From Lysobacteraceae bacterium (GTDB lineage Bacteria; Pseudomonadota; Gammaproteobacteria; Xanthomonadales; Rhodanobacteraceae), in NCBI GenBank assembly GCA_004143945.1, contig SEHB01000002.1:248001-312000 (forward strand): a stretch of 64,000 bases of DNA, in the 5' to 3' direction. The notes beneath the pieces are model-generated. The model did not search any database, was not told the origin of the DNA, and saw nothing but the letters and a program-made list of their open reading frames with translations. Positions within the stretch are counted from its first letter, which is position 1. Every line of letters starts with the position of its first letter. The position numbers were made by a program, and so were the translations under genes. Below, piece by piece: positions 19,352-27,378 of the stretch.

Positions 19352-19882
19352 GTGAAGATCGGACAACAGGCCACGGTCGAGCTGCGCAAGCTCGGCGAGC
19401 TGCTCGAAGGGATCGAAATCGCGATGCTGACGACGCGTGCGCCCGACGGCTCGCTCGTGAGCCGTCCGCTGCAGACGCTCGCGTTCTCCGACGGGGAGCT
19501 CGTGTTCTTCACCGCGGCCGACAGCGGCAAGCTCGCCGAACTGGAAGCCGATCCGGACGTCAACCTCGCCTACGCCGACCCCGCGCGTCACCGCTACGTG
19601 TCGGTGCGCGGTCGCGCGCGCGTCACGCGGAGCCGCGCGACGATCGAAGCGCTCTGGTCGGTCGCGCAGCGCGTGTTCTTCCCGGGTGGCAAGGATGACC
19701 CGAACCTCGTCGTGCTGCGCGTGCACGTGCGCGACGCCGCCTACTGGGAACCATCGGGCAACTTCGTCGTGCGCGCGCTCGAGTTCGCGCGCGGCCTGCT
19801 CGACGACGAGCCGAACGACCTCGGCCGCCAGGGCATCGTGCACGGCGATGCGGGTTCAGCGTCGCGTGATCGCGGCCGCTGA
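19352..19882 (+). CDS. Pyridoxamine 5'-phosphate oxidase-like (general stress protein 26) protein
   Basis: A 176-residue protein starting from GTG, with the split-barrel flavin-binding fold of the PNPOx-like/general stress protein 26 group. Seen: AMLTTRAPDGSLVSRPLQT, then LVFFTAADSGKLAELEADP and VNLAYADPARHRYVSVRGRA, which is the usual order in this group, and AAYWEPSGNFVVRALEFARG near the end. These proteins bind FMN, FAD or F420 and are linked to stress; the true pyridoxamine phosphate oxidase residues are not evident. It lies between ada and the radical SAM gene, the latter starting 26 bp downstream. Confidence 0.9.
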   Translation: MKIGQQATVELRKLGELLEGIEIAMLTTRAPDGSLVSRPLQTLAFSDGELVFFTAADSGKLAELEADPDVNLAYADPARHRYVSVRGRARVTRSRATIEALWSVAQRVFFPGGKDDPNLVVLRVHVRDAAYWEPSGNFVVRALEFARGLLDDEPNDLGRQGIVHGDAGSASRDRGR

Positions 19883-19907
19883 GACCGCGCGGCGCATAAT
19901 CGCGCCG

Positions 19908-21017
19908 ATGACGCCCGGCCGCACACCCGAAGACCCGATGCGCCTCGATCGGCCCGCGCGGATCAAGGGTCGCGGCGCCGCGTCCAATCCCGAAGGCCGC
20001 TTCGAGTCGACCGCGAAGACGCGCGAGGACGACGGCTGGCATCGCGACGAGGAGGAGGCCCCGCGGCCGCCGACGCAGGTCACCGAGGAACGCGCGCGCT
20101 CGATCATCAGCCGCAACGACTCGCCCGACATCGCATTCGAGCAGTCGATCAATCCGTACCGCGGTTGCGAGCACGGGTGCGTGTACTGCTATGCGCGGCC
20201 CTCGCATGGTTACCTGAACCTTTCGGCCGGGATCGACTTCGAAACCCGCCTGTTCGCGAAGACCAATGCGGCCGCGCAGCTGCGCGTCGAACTCGCGCGC
20301 CGCGGGTATGCGTGCACGCCGATCAACCTCGGCGCGAACACCGACCCGTACCAGCCGGTCGAGCGGCGCTACCGCATCACGCGTTCGGTGCTCGAGGTGC
20401 TCGCCGAGTGCGCGCATCCGTGCACGATCATCACGAAGAACGCGCTGGTCGAGCGCGACCTCGACCTGCTCGCGCCGATGGCGCGCGCGAACCTAGTGCA
20501 CGTGTTCGTGTCGGTGACGTCGCTCGACAACCGCTTGTCGAGCACGCTCGAGCCGCGCGCGAGCGCGCCTCACCGGCGCATCGAGACGGTCGCGAACCTG
20601 AATGCCGCGGGCGTGCCCTGTGGCGTGATGGTCGCGCCGATCATCCCGATGGTGACCGACCGCTGGATCGAACGGATCCTCGAACAGGCCGCGCAAGCCG
20701 GCGCGAAGCGCGCGGGCTATACCGTGCTGCGGCTGCCGTGGGAGCTCAAGGCGCTGTTTCGCGACTGGCTCGCTCTCAATGTGCCCGAACGCGCGGAACA
20801 CGTGATGAGCCTGATCCGCCAGATGCGCGGCGGCAAGGACAACGAGGCTGCGTTCGGCAAGCGCATGCGTGGCGAAGGTCCGTTCGCCGACCTCATCCGT
20901 CAGCGTTTCCGGCGCGCCTGCCGCGAGTTCGGCTTCAACGAGTCGCGCGACCTCGTGCTCGACACGACCCGCTTCAGTCCGCCACGCGCGCCGACGCCGC
21001 AGGGCGAGTTGTTCTAG
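19908..21017 (+). CDS. PA0069-family radical SAM protein
   Basis: A 369-residue radical S-adenosylmethionine protein. The 4Fe-4S cluster motif is CEHGCVYC within YRGCEHGCVYCYARPSHGY; the N-terminal GRGAASNPEGRFE, then GANTDPYQPVERRYRITRSV and IIPMVTDRWIERILE are hallmarks of the PA0069/Rv2578c family, related to the spore photolyase-like SplB group. The substrate is unknown. The fold is a partial TIM barrel, acting in the cytoplasm. The ATG at 19908 (MTPGRTPEDP) is used; the next ATG at 19938 (MRLDRP) is equally plausible. No partner gene is obvious. Confidence 0.94.
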   Translation: MTPGRTPEDPMRLDRPARIKGRGAASNPEGRFESTAKTREDDGWHRDEEEAPRPPTQVTEERARSIISRNDSPDIAFEQSINPYRGCEHGCVYCYARPSHGYLNLSAGIDFETRLFAKTNAAAQLRVELARRGYACTPINLGANTDPYQPVERRYRITRSVLEVLAECAHPCTIITKNALVERDLDLLAPMARANLVHVFVSVTSLDNRLSSTLEPRASAPHRRIETVANLNAAGVPCGVMVAPIIPMVTDRWIERILEQAAQAGAKRAGYTVLRLPWELKALFRDWLALNVPERAEHVMSLIRQMRGGKDNEAAFGKRMRGEGPFADLIRQRFRRACREFGFNESRDLVLDTTRFSPPRAPTPQGELF

Positions 21018-21042
21018 CGGGTGCAGGAGTTGGGTGCAGGGA

Positions 21043-21255
21043 TTGAAACACGGGGCACACCGAGCACACCGAGGAAGAGCTGTAGGATGGTTCAAGCGGT
21101 CCCGGCTGCGCCGCGGCGAACTCCACTGGCGGGTCGTGTGTCCAGGCGAAAGAGTTGGAATAACCAGCGTGGGCTCGGCACTGCCTTGCGACCCAATGCG
21201 TCTCGTGCCGTGCTGGTTGTCCGTGTGCTCCGCGTGCTCCGTGTTTCAGTCTTTT
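21043..21255. repeat. Element bounded by inverted GAAACACGG...repeats
   Basis: The arms, 21043-21075 forward and 21219-21255 in reverse, share a CTGAAACACGG, GCAC and CGAGCACAC pattern, roughly 27 of 33 positions. They bound about 145 bp with no gene. Similar words recur near 35414 and 52575. It separates two convergent genes. Confidence 0.6.
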
Positions 21256-21282
21256 CCGTCCCCGCCCGCACCTCGGCCGCGG

Positions 21283-22458
21283 CTACGCGGAGATCGCGAG
21301 TTTCTCGCTGCGGTAGACCTGGGTGGTGACGAGGTAGACCGCGAGCGCGGCGAGCGCGGTGCAGGCGAAGCAGGTCCAGAGGCCCGAGGTCGGGACCACC
21401 TCGCCGCGCAGCAGGCGCGTGATCACCACCTGCTGGCCCATCAGCGGCACCGCGTACATCCAGGCCTGGGTCTTCAGCGGGAACAGCGACAGCAGCAGGG
21501 TCGGCACCGCGGGCACGAACATCAGCAGCGAAAGGTAGGTCTGCGCCTCGCGGTAGCTCTTGGCGAACGCGGCCGCGAGCGTCTGCAGGCCGGTCAGCAC
21601 GATCACCAGCGGCAGCATCGTGAACAGCGTCAGCAGCGCGAACCGCGGCCCGATCTGGAGGCTCATGCCGAGCTTCTCGGTCGGCATGAACTGGCCCGCG
21701 ATCGAGAACGCGACGATGCCGAGCAGCAGCGAGGTCAGCGCGAACAGGCTGGTCGCTCCGAGCTTGCCCGCGAGCAGGCGCTCGCGCCCGACCGGATTCA
21801 CCAGCAGCGGTTCGAGCGACTGCCGCTCGCGTTCGCCCGCGGTGGTGTCGATCGCGAGCGCCATGCCACCGACGAACACGCCGAGGATGAAGAAGTACGG
21901 CAGCATGCCGAACAACGTGCCGCTACGCGCCTGTGCGGTCGACTGGTCGCGGTCGGCGACCACCACCGGCTGCAGCACGCTCGGCGAGATGCCGCGTGCG
22001 ACGAGGCGCAATGCGCCGGTCCGCTGCGCATATGCATCGAGCAGGCCGCGCAGGCGCTTGACCGAGCCCTGCGCATCGCGTTGCGAATCGTCGTGGATCA
22101 GTTCGACCTGGGCCGGTTCGCCCGCCCGCCAGGCCTCCGCATACGCGGGTGCGATGCGCAGCACGAGGTCGACCTCGCCCTCGCGGACCGCACGCTCCGG
22201 ATCCGCGGGTGCCTCCTTGATCTCCACGCCGTTGCGGCGCAGCGCGTCGACGAGGTTCGGCGCATGCGCGGCGCCGATCACCGGTACCGGCAACGCCTTC
22301 TCGGCCTTGTCGAGCTCGCGCGAGACCGCCGCATTGATCAGCAGAACGAACATCAATGGCGCGAGCAGCGGGCCGGTCAGCAGCGTGTTGAGCACGGTGC
22401 GACGGTCGCGCAGGTTCTCGCGGATCTCCTTCCAGAACACGGTCAACACGGCGCTCAT
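21283..22458 (-). CDS. ABC-2 type permease, NatB-like
   Basis: A 391-residue inner-membrane protein with one N-terminal helix (after VFWKEIRENLRDRRTVLN), a soluble extracytoplasmic domain of about 130 residues and five to six C-terminal helices, including GMLPYFFILGVFVGGMALAI and ERERQSLEPLLVNPVGRERLLAGK. This is the ABC-2/NatB arrangement used for export of Na+ or small substrates, or lipid-linked ones. The start overlaps the ATPase stop by 4 bp (ATGA). It is the last gene of a six-gene coupled operon and must work with the ATPase upstream. Substrate unknown. Confidence 0.93.
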   Translation of the reverse strand: MSAVLTVFWKEIRENLRDRRTVLNTLLTGPLLAPLMFVLLINAAVSRELDKAEKALPVPVIGAAHAPNLVDALRRNGVEIKEAPADPERAVREGEVDLVLRIAPAYAEAWRAGEPAQVELIHDDSQRDAQGSVKRLRGLLDAYAQRTGALRLVARGISPSVLQPVVVADRDQSTAQARSGTLFGMLPYFFILGVFVGGMALAIDTTAGERERQSLEPLLVNPVGRERLLAGKLGATSLFALTSLLLGIVAFSIAGQFMPTEKLGMSLQIGPRFALLTLFTMLPLVIVLTGLQTLAAAFAKSYREAQTYLSLLMFVPAVPTLLLSLFPLKTQAWMYAVPLMGQQVVITRLLRGEVVPTSGLWTCFACTALAALAVYLVTTQVYRSEKLAISA

Positions 22459-23189
22459 GCGGCGAGTCCTTCTTCGGAACCGATCACCTTGACGAAGGCA
22501 TCCTCGAGGTTCGCGCATCCGGTCTGATCGCGCAGTGCATCGGGTGCGGCATCGGCGACCACGCGGCCGCGCGCGATCACGACCACGCGATCGCAGAGGG
22601 CACCGACCTCCTGCATGATGTGGCTCGAGAACAGCACGCAGCGGCCCTCGTCGCGCAGGCGGTGCATGAACGCGCGCATCGAGCGCGTCGCCATCACGTC
22701 GAGGCCGTTGGTCGGCTCGTCGAGGATCACGTTGCGCGGGTCGTGCACGAGCGCGCGCGCGATCGCGGTCTTGACGCGCTGGCCCTGCGAGAAGCCTTCG
22801 GTGCGCCGTCCGGCGATGTCGTGCATGTCGAGCGCGTCGACGAGCGCGTCGATGCGCGTGCGCCGCGTCGCGGCGTCGAGTCCCTGCAGGCGCGCGAAGT
22901 AGTCGATGTTCTCGCGCGCGCTGAGGCGCTTGTAGAGCCCGCGCGCATCGGGCAGTACGCCGAGGCGCCTGCGCACCGCGTTCGCGTCGGCCGCGGCGTC
23001 GATGCCGTCGACGCGCACGCTGCCCCGGTCGGGCCGCATCAGCGTGTAGAGCATGCGCAGCGTCGTGGTCTTGCCCGCACCGTTCGGTCCGAGCAGCCCG
23101 GTGATCTCGCCGTCGCGGGCGAGGAACGAGACGTCGTCGACGGCGACGACGTCGCCGAACGCCTTGCGCAGTCCGCTGGCTTCGATCAT
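22455..23189 (-). CDS. ABC transporter ATPase, NatA-like
   Basis: A 244-residue ATPase. Walker A is GPNGAGKTTT, the signature is FSQGQRVKTAIARALVHDP (the FSQGQ variant typical of NatA rather than LSGGQ), Walker B is VILDEPTNGLD, and SSHIMQEV holds the H-loop. It powers the NatB-like permease encoded next, with a 4-bp overlap. Its own start overlaps the hydrolase stop by 4 bp. NatA family members export Na+ or confer resistance to membrane-active agents; which applies here cannot be told. Confidence 0.95.
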   Translation of the reverse strand: MIEASGLRKAFGDVVAVDDVSFLARDGEITGLLGPNGAGKTTTLRMLYTLMRPDRGSVRVDGIDAAADANAVRRRLGVLPDARGLYKRLSARENIDYFARLQGLDAATRRTRIDALVDALDMHDIAGRRTEGFSQGQRVKTAIARALVHDPRNVILDEPTNGLDVMATRSMRAFMHRLRDEGRCVLFSSHIMQEVGALCDRVVVIARGRVVADAAPDALRDQTGCANLEDAFVKVIGSEEGLAA

Positions 23190-24721
23190 GGCGCCGCTCC
23201 GTTGAAGTCGAGGAACGCCGGCAGCGGCCCGAAGTCGGCGACGCAGCCCGCGTCGAGATGCGCGGGGTCGAGGTCGGCGACGAACTCGCCGACGAGCCGC
23301 GGCAGGCAGCCGCGTCCCATCACGCTGTGGCCCTGCCCCTTCGCGACGAGCACGCGGCTGTTCGGCAACGCGGCCGCGATGCGTTCGGCGTAGCGGGGTG
23401 GCGTGATCGGGTCGAACTCGCCCGCGAGCAGCAGCACCGGCGTCTCTCCGCGCGCGGGTTCGGCGAAATCGGCGGCGCGCTCGCCGCGTGGCCAGACCGT
23501 GCAGGTCTCGCGGAACACGTCGGAGAGCGTCGAGCCGAGCAGCGTGTCGGCGTCCGCGGCGCGCGGCTCGAGCCAGGGCGCGTCTTCCGCGCAGGCGACC
23601 GAATACTGCATGACGTTCTCGCCGAGCGACTCGAGGTCGCGTTCGAGCATGCCGAGCTGGCCGAGCATCGGCGCCGCGTCACCGTCGCGCGCGCGTGCGA
23701 CCGTGAGCGGCAGCAGCGCCGCGGTTTCCGGCGCATACGCGTAGAGGCGTGCGAGCATCGCGAGCGTGAATGCGTCGAGGCGCGCCTGCCGTGGCGCGTG
23801 GCTGACCGGGTCGCGGTATGCGACGTCCATCGGTGATTGGCGCAGCGAGGCCTGCAGCGCGCGCAGGTTCGCCCACGGACCGCCGAATGCCTGCGCGCAT
23901 GCCGGCGTCGCGCTGCAGGCGCCGAGCTGCGCGCGCAGCGAGTCATCGAGGTTGGACGCGAATTCGCTGCCGAGCACGAGGTCGTTCGGCACCGCGCTGT
24001 CGAGCACCACGCTGCGCACCGCCGCGGGATGGCGCTTCATGTACTGCTGCGCGACGCGCGTGCCGTAGGACACGCCGATGAGGTTGAGCCGAGGCGCTCC
24101 GAGGGCTTCGCGCACCGCCTCGAGGTCGCGCAGCGCGGCCGCGGTGGTGTACTGGCGCGGATCGGCGTGCGTGGATACGGACGCGAGGCATTCCCGTGCC
24201 TGTGCGCGCACGCGCGCCGCATCGAACGCGCGGTCGAACTCGTCCGCGGCGCGTGGACACGCGAGCGCGTTGGAACCACCGGTGCCGCGCTGGTCGAGCA
24301 GCAGCACATGGCGATGGCGCAGCAACGGCGCGAATGCGGCGGCGACCTGCGGCCAGCTCTCGACCGCGGACTGGCCCGGCCCGCCTGCGAGCAGCACGAC
24401 GGGATCGGGCTCCGGCGCGGCCGCGTCGCTCGCGACGAGCGCGAGGCGCAGGCCGATGCGCCGACCCGTCGTGGCGGCGTCCGGATCCTCGGGCACCTCA
24501 AACGGCGCGCACCACGCGGCGGTCGTCGCCGAGCCCTGCGGTTGCGGCAATTCGCACGCGGTGAAGTGCAGGCGTCCATAGTCGAAGCCGCCCGCGCGCG
24601 GCTGCACGACGACGCCGGCTTCGCCGCCCGCGGAGGCCTCGTGCATTCGGTGCCTCCATGCGAACGCGGCGGCGAGCGCGAGGAGGACCACGCCGGCGCG
24701 GATCAGGGTGCGATGGTTCAA
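23186..24721 (-). CDS. Alpha/beta hydrolase with TAP-like C-terminus, membrane-anchored
   Basis: This 511-residue protein starts at a TTG that overlaps the stop of the XRE gene (TTGA), giving a short basic start and hydrophobic signal/anchor. The alpha/beta fold has LLAGGPGQSAVESW (oxyanion hole), GVSYGTRVAQQYMKRHP (nucleophile Ser), GEFDPITPP (Asp) and KGQGHSVMGRG (His), the order of the tripeptidyl-peptidase/proline-iminopeptidase-like S33 family. The TAP-like C-terminal region is present. It is probably periplasmic and cleaves short peptides or esters. It is tightly coupled in an operon with a regulator and an ABC exporter, which is unusual. Confidence 0.92.
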   Translation of the reverse strand: MNHRTLIRAGVVLLALAAAFAWRHRMHEASAGGEAGVVVQPRAGGFDYGRLHFTACELPQPQGSATTAAWCAPFEVPEDPDAATTGRRIGLRLALVASDAAAPEPDPVVLLAGGPGQSAVESWPQVAAAFAPLLRHRHVLLLDQRGTGGSNALACPRAADEFDRAFDAARVRAQARECLASVSTHADPRQYTTAAALRDLEAVREALGAPRLNLIGVSYGTRVAQQYMKRHPAAVRSVVLDSAVPNDLVLGSEFASNLDDSLRAQLGACSATPACAQAFGGPWANLRALQASLRQSPMDVAYRDPVSHAPRQARLDAFTLAMLARLYAYAPETAALLPLTVARARDGDAAPMLGQLGMLERDLESLGENVMQYSVACAEDAPWLEPRAADADTLLGSTLSDVFRETCTVWPRGERAADFAEPARGETPVLLLAGEFDPITPPRYAERIAAALPNSRVLVAKGQGHSVMGRGCLPRLVGEFVADLDPAHLDAGCVADFGPLPAFLDFNGAAP

Positions 24722-24921
24722 GCGGATGCCTCCCCGGGGTCGAAGATCGATTCGATCGGCGCGCCGAACAGCCGCGCGATGCGGAACGCAAGCGGCAGGC
24801 TCGGATCGTAGCGCCCGGTCTCGATCGCGTTGACGGTCTGGCGCGACACGTCGAGCTGTTCGGCCAGCTGGCCCTGCGACCAGCCGCGCGCCTCGCGCAG
24901 GCCGCGCACGAGATTGTTCAT
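24718..24921 (-). CDS. XRE-family repressor
   Basis: A 67-residue single-domain helix-turn-helix protein: LREARGWSQGQLAEQLDVSRQTVNAIETGRYDPSLPLAFRIA is the full fold of the Cro/C1 type, and QQLAEQLDVSRQTV-type recognition helix is clear. Such small regulators bind palindromes as dimers. The two palindromic sites in the promoter of this operon (25528-25592) are the natural targets, implying autoregulation. Its start overlaps the membrane-protein stop by 4 bp (ATGA); its stop overlaps the hydrolase start. Confidence 0.95.
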   Translation of the reverse strand: MNNLVRGLREARGWSQGQLAEQLDVSRQTVNAIETGRYDPSLPLAFRIARLFGAPIESIFDPGEASA

Positions 24922-25325
24922 CCGCACTCCGAGCTGCCGTAGCGCCGCGCGAGCACGCTGCGCGCGATCGCATAGGTGACGCACGCGACCGGGAACACCC
25001 AGATCAGCACGTCACCGCCGAACGTGGCCACCTTCGCGGCGGCGAGGAAGCCACCGACGAGGCTCAGCACGCAGACGATGGCCGCCGCGATGCCGAGCGC
25101 GTTCATGTGCAGCCGCTGCTCGAGTTCGTCGCCGGACAGCACGCGCCACGCGATGACCACCGCCACGCCGATCACCGGCAAGGTCGGCAGCAGCGCGAGC
25201 ATCGCACGCAGGGACAGCGAGGCCTCGGACTTCGCGTGCGGCCACACCACCAGCAGCAGCCCGACGTAGATCGCCATCAACACCGTGACCCAGGCGTTGT
25301 AGCGACGCGGCGCGAGGCGTTTCAC
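24918..25325 (-). CDS. Four-helix membrane protein
   Basis: A 135-residue protein starting at GTG (the overlap GTGA joins it to the upstream gene). Hydrophobic stretches: WVTVLMAIYVGLLLVVW, ALLPTLPVIGVAVVIAW, ALGIAAAIVCVLSLVGGFL and VLIWVFPVACVTYAIA, i.e. four helices, with an ELEQRLHMNA segment between the second and third. Small proteins of this layout are often encoded beside YozG-type XRE regulators; I do not know a function. It may be a membrane sensor or antagonist for the regulator. Confidence 0.85.
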   Translation of the reverse strand: MKRLAPRRYNAWVTVLMAIYVGLLLVVWPHAKSEASLSLRAMLALLPTLPVIGVAVVIAWRVLSGDELEQRLHMNALGIAAAIVCVLSLVGGFLAAAKVATFGGDVLIWVFPVACVTYAIARSVLARRYGSSECG

Positions 25326-25519
25326 GGAACCGGCCTGCGCACGCGGCACCGCGGCCCGCCCGGTCGCGTCCACGGCGCATCGAGCACGAAGCCGATGGCG
25401 ACGCCGAGCGCGAGCCACTCGGCGATCGCACCGGTGGCGCTGCCGATCGCGGCGCCGATGCCCGCTCCGATCGTGAACCACGAGCCGCGCGGCTTGCGCG
25501 GAACGGGATGCGGATTCAT
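25322..25519 (-). CDS. Small glycine-zipper membrane protein
   Basis: A 65-residue protein with one glycine-rich stretch, TIGAGIGAAIGSATGAIAEW, followed by LALGVAIGFVLDAPW, a hairpin of two short helices. The C-terminus is Arg/Pro-rich. It is the first gene of the operon: AGGAG (25526-25530) sits 6 nt before the ATG at 25519, and its last bases overlap the operator. No enzyme motif. Start is the only candidate with a good ribosome site. Confidence 0.75.
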   Translation of the reverse strand: MNPHPVPRKPRGSWFTIGAGIGAAIGSATGAIAEWLALGVAIGFVLDAPWTRPGGPRCRVRRPVP

Positions 25520-25527
25520 CGGAGGCT

Positions 25528-25592
25528 CCTGTCAAGTGTGCTTGACAGGCATTCTGACGGTGGCGGCCGGGGCTGTCAAGCCTGCTTTACAG
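25528..25592 (-). promoter_or_regulatory. Promoter with two palindromic operators
   Basis: Operator 1 (25528-25549) is a perfect palindrome: arms CCTGTCAAG and CTTGACAGG around TGTG. Operator 2 (25573-25592) has arms CTGTCAAG and CTTTACAG around CCTG, with one mismatch. Their centres are 44 bp apart. Reading on the minus strand, operator 2 includes a perfect -35 TTGACA (25574-25579); 17 nt later is CAGAAT (25551-25556), so transcription should begin around 25544, inside operator 1. Binding at both would block the promoter and the start site. The XRE protein encoded in this operon is the likely ligand. Confidence 0.82.
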
Positions 25593-25612
25593 GCCGACGC
25601 ACGTGCGCACGA

Positions 25613-26374
25613 TCAGCGCGACGAGACGTACTTCTCGCGCCGGATGTCCTTGACCGCCAGCCCGGCTTCCTTGAGCTGCGCGAAGGCTTCGTCGACCATG
25701 TCCGGATTGCCGCAGAGATAGGCGACATCGCGCGCGGGATCGGGCGCGAGGTCGGCCAACGCGACGTGCACGCGTCCGTTGCGGTCATTCGCGCGCGGCA
25801 CCGCGCGAGGCACGCGGCTGAAGCAGGGATGGAACGAGAACGCCGGCACCTCGCGCGCGAACGCTTCGAACTCCTCGGCGTACAGCAGCTCGGCCTCGCT
25901 GCGCGCGCCGTAGACGAGCGCGAACGTCGAGCCGCGCGCAACGCTCCAGTCGCGGATCTGCGGCAGCATCGCGCGATACGGCGTGACGCCGGTGCCGGTC
26001 GCGACGAGCAGGTAGCGGCGGGCGTCGGCATCCGCCTCGTTGAGGCAGAAGCGTCCATAGGGGCCGCTCGCGTCGACTTCGCCGCCTTCGTCCAGCCGCG
26101 ACAGCAACTCGGTCGCGGCGCCGCCGTCGACGTAGGAGACCGCGATCTCGAGCCGCTGCACGGGCTCGCCGGCGCATTCGCCCACGGTCCCGACCGAATA
26201 GCTGCGCTTGGTCGGCTTGCCGTCGGCATAGTGGAAGTGCACCTGGATGAACTGCCCGGGCACGAACCGGAACGCCGCGCCGTCGCTGCGCTCGAACGCG
26301 AGGTGGCGGACCGAGGGTGCGAGCATGTGGCTCGCGGCGAGGCGAAGCTTGAAATGTTCCATCGCGGCGACCAT
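25613..26374 (-). CDS. Ferredoxin/flavodoxin--NADP+ reductase
   Basis: A 253-residue FAD/NADP-dependent reductase. RSYSVGTVGE is the FAD-binding RxYS motif, GATGTGVTPYRAML-like LLVATGTGVTPYRAML the NAD(P)-binding loop, CGNPDMVDEAF the C-terminal nicotinamide-side motif, and the tail IRREKYVSSR replaces the aromatic end seen in other Fprs. No 2Fe-2S or transmembrane region. It should pass electrons between NADPH and ferredoxin or flavodoxin in the cytoplasm. Two starts are possible: 26374 (MVAAMEHF) and 26362 (MEHFKLRL), the second matching the usual family N-terminus. It ends 21 bp before operator 2. Confidence 0.92.
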   Translation of the reverse strand: MVAAMEHFKLRLAASHMLAPSVRHLAFERSDGAAFRFVPGQFIQVHFHYADGKPTKRSYSVGTVGECAGEPVQRLEIAVSYVDGGAATELLSRLDEGGEVDASGPYGRFCLNEADADARRYLLVATGTGVTPYRAMLPQIRDWSVARGSTFALVYGARSEAELLYAEEFEAFAREVPAFSFHPCFSRVPRAVPRANDRNGRVHVALADLAPDPARDVAYLCGNPDMVDEAFAQLKEAGLAVKDIRREKYVSSR

Positions 26375-26442
26375 TGGATCGGGACTGCGGGGCAGCCCGC
26401 TATACTAACAGGCGCCCACGCCCGCCCTTCGCACGCCTCCCG

Positions 26443-27378
26443 ATGAACGCCACCCCCGCGCTCGATGTCGTCGAGCTCAAGAAGACCTATGCCACCGGCG
26501 TCGAGGCGCTCAAGGGCATCTCGCTCGTCGTGCAGCAGGGCGATTTCTTCGCGCTGCTCGGTCCCAACGGCGCCGGCAAGTCGACGCTGATCGGCATCGT
26601 CAGCTCGCTCGTCAACGCGAGCAGCGGCAGCGTGCGCGTGTTCGGCATCGACCTGCATGCGCAACGCTCGGCCGCGATGCGCGAGATCGGGCTGGTGCCG
26701 CAGGAAATGAACTTCAACCTGTTCGAGAAGCCGTACGACATCCTCGTCAACTACGCGGGCTTCTATGGCATCCCGCGCGGCGAGGCCTGTGCGCGCGCGG
26801 AGCAGGAGCTGCGTCGCGCGCAGCTGTGGGACAAGGCGCAGACGATGTCGCGCACCCTCTCCGGCGGCATGAAGCGGCGCCTGATGATCGCGCGCGCGAT
26901 GATGACGCGCCCGCGGCTCCTGATCCTGGACGAGCCGACCGCGGGCGTCGACATCGAGATCCGCCGCGGCATGTGGCGCACGCTGCGCGAGGTCAACGCG
27001 GCCGGCACCACGGTGATCCTCACCACCCACTACCTCGAGGAGGCGGAGAACCTGTGCCGCAACCTCGCGATCATCGACCATGGCCGCATCATCGAGCACG
27101 GCCCGATGAAGGCCTTGCTGGCCAAGCTCGACGTCGAGGGCTTCATGCTCGACATCGACGGTGAACTGCCGGCCGAGCTGCCGTCGATCGAAGGCACCAC
27201 CCTGCTCGCGGCCGACGCGCACACGCTCGACCTCGACATGCCGCGCGCGATGGACCTCAACCGCGTGTTCGCGCGCCTCGGCGAGGCCGGCATCCGCGTG
27301 CGTTCGATGCGCACCAAGACCAACCGGCTCGAGGAACTGTTCGTGCGCCTGACCGGCAACGAAGGCAAGGCCGCATGA
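26443..27378 (+). CDS. yadG: ABC transporter ATPase YadG
   Basis: A 311-residue ATPase closely matching YadG: LELKKTYATGVEALKGI-type start, Walker A GPNGAGKST, the family wording IVSSLVNASSGSVRVFGIDL, QEMNFNLFEKPYDILVNYAG, signature TLSGGMKRRLMIARAMM, Walker B LLILDEPTAGVDIE and the H-loop in LTTHYLEEAENLCRN. It energises the YadH permease encoded downstream with a 4-bp ATGA overlap. The substrate is not established. A TATACT sequence at 26401-26406 is a candidate -10 without a good -35. Confidence 0.96.
   Translation: MNATPALDVVELKKTYATGVEALKGISLVVQQGDFFALLGPNGAGKSTLIGIVSSLVNASSGSVRVFGIDLHAQRSAAMREIGLVPQEMNFNLFEKPYDILVNYAGFYGIPRGEACARAEQELRRAQLWDKAQTMSRTLSGGMKRRLMIARAMMTRPRLLILDEPTAGVDIEIRRGMWRTLREVNAAGTTVILTTHYLEEAENLCRNLAIIDHGRIIEHGPMKALLAKLDVEGFMLDIDGELPAELPSIEGTTLLAADAHTLDLDMPRAMDLNRVFARLGEAGIRVRSMRTKTNRLEELFVRLTGNEGKAA

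Noticed and set aside
26378..26406. Sigma70 promoter for yadGH at TATACT
   Set aside because: No acceptable -35 at 16-18 nt; TTGGAT lies about 21 nt upstream.
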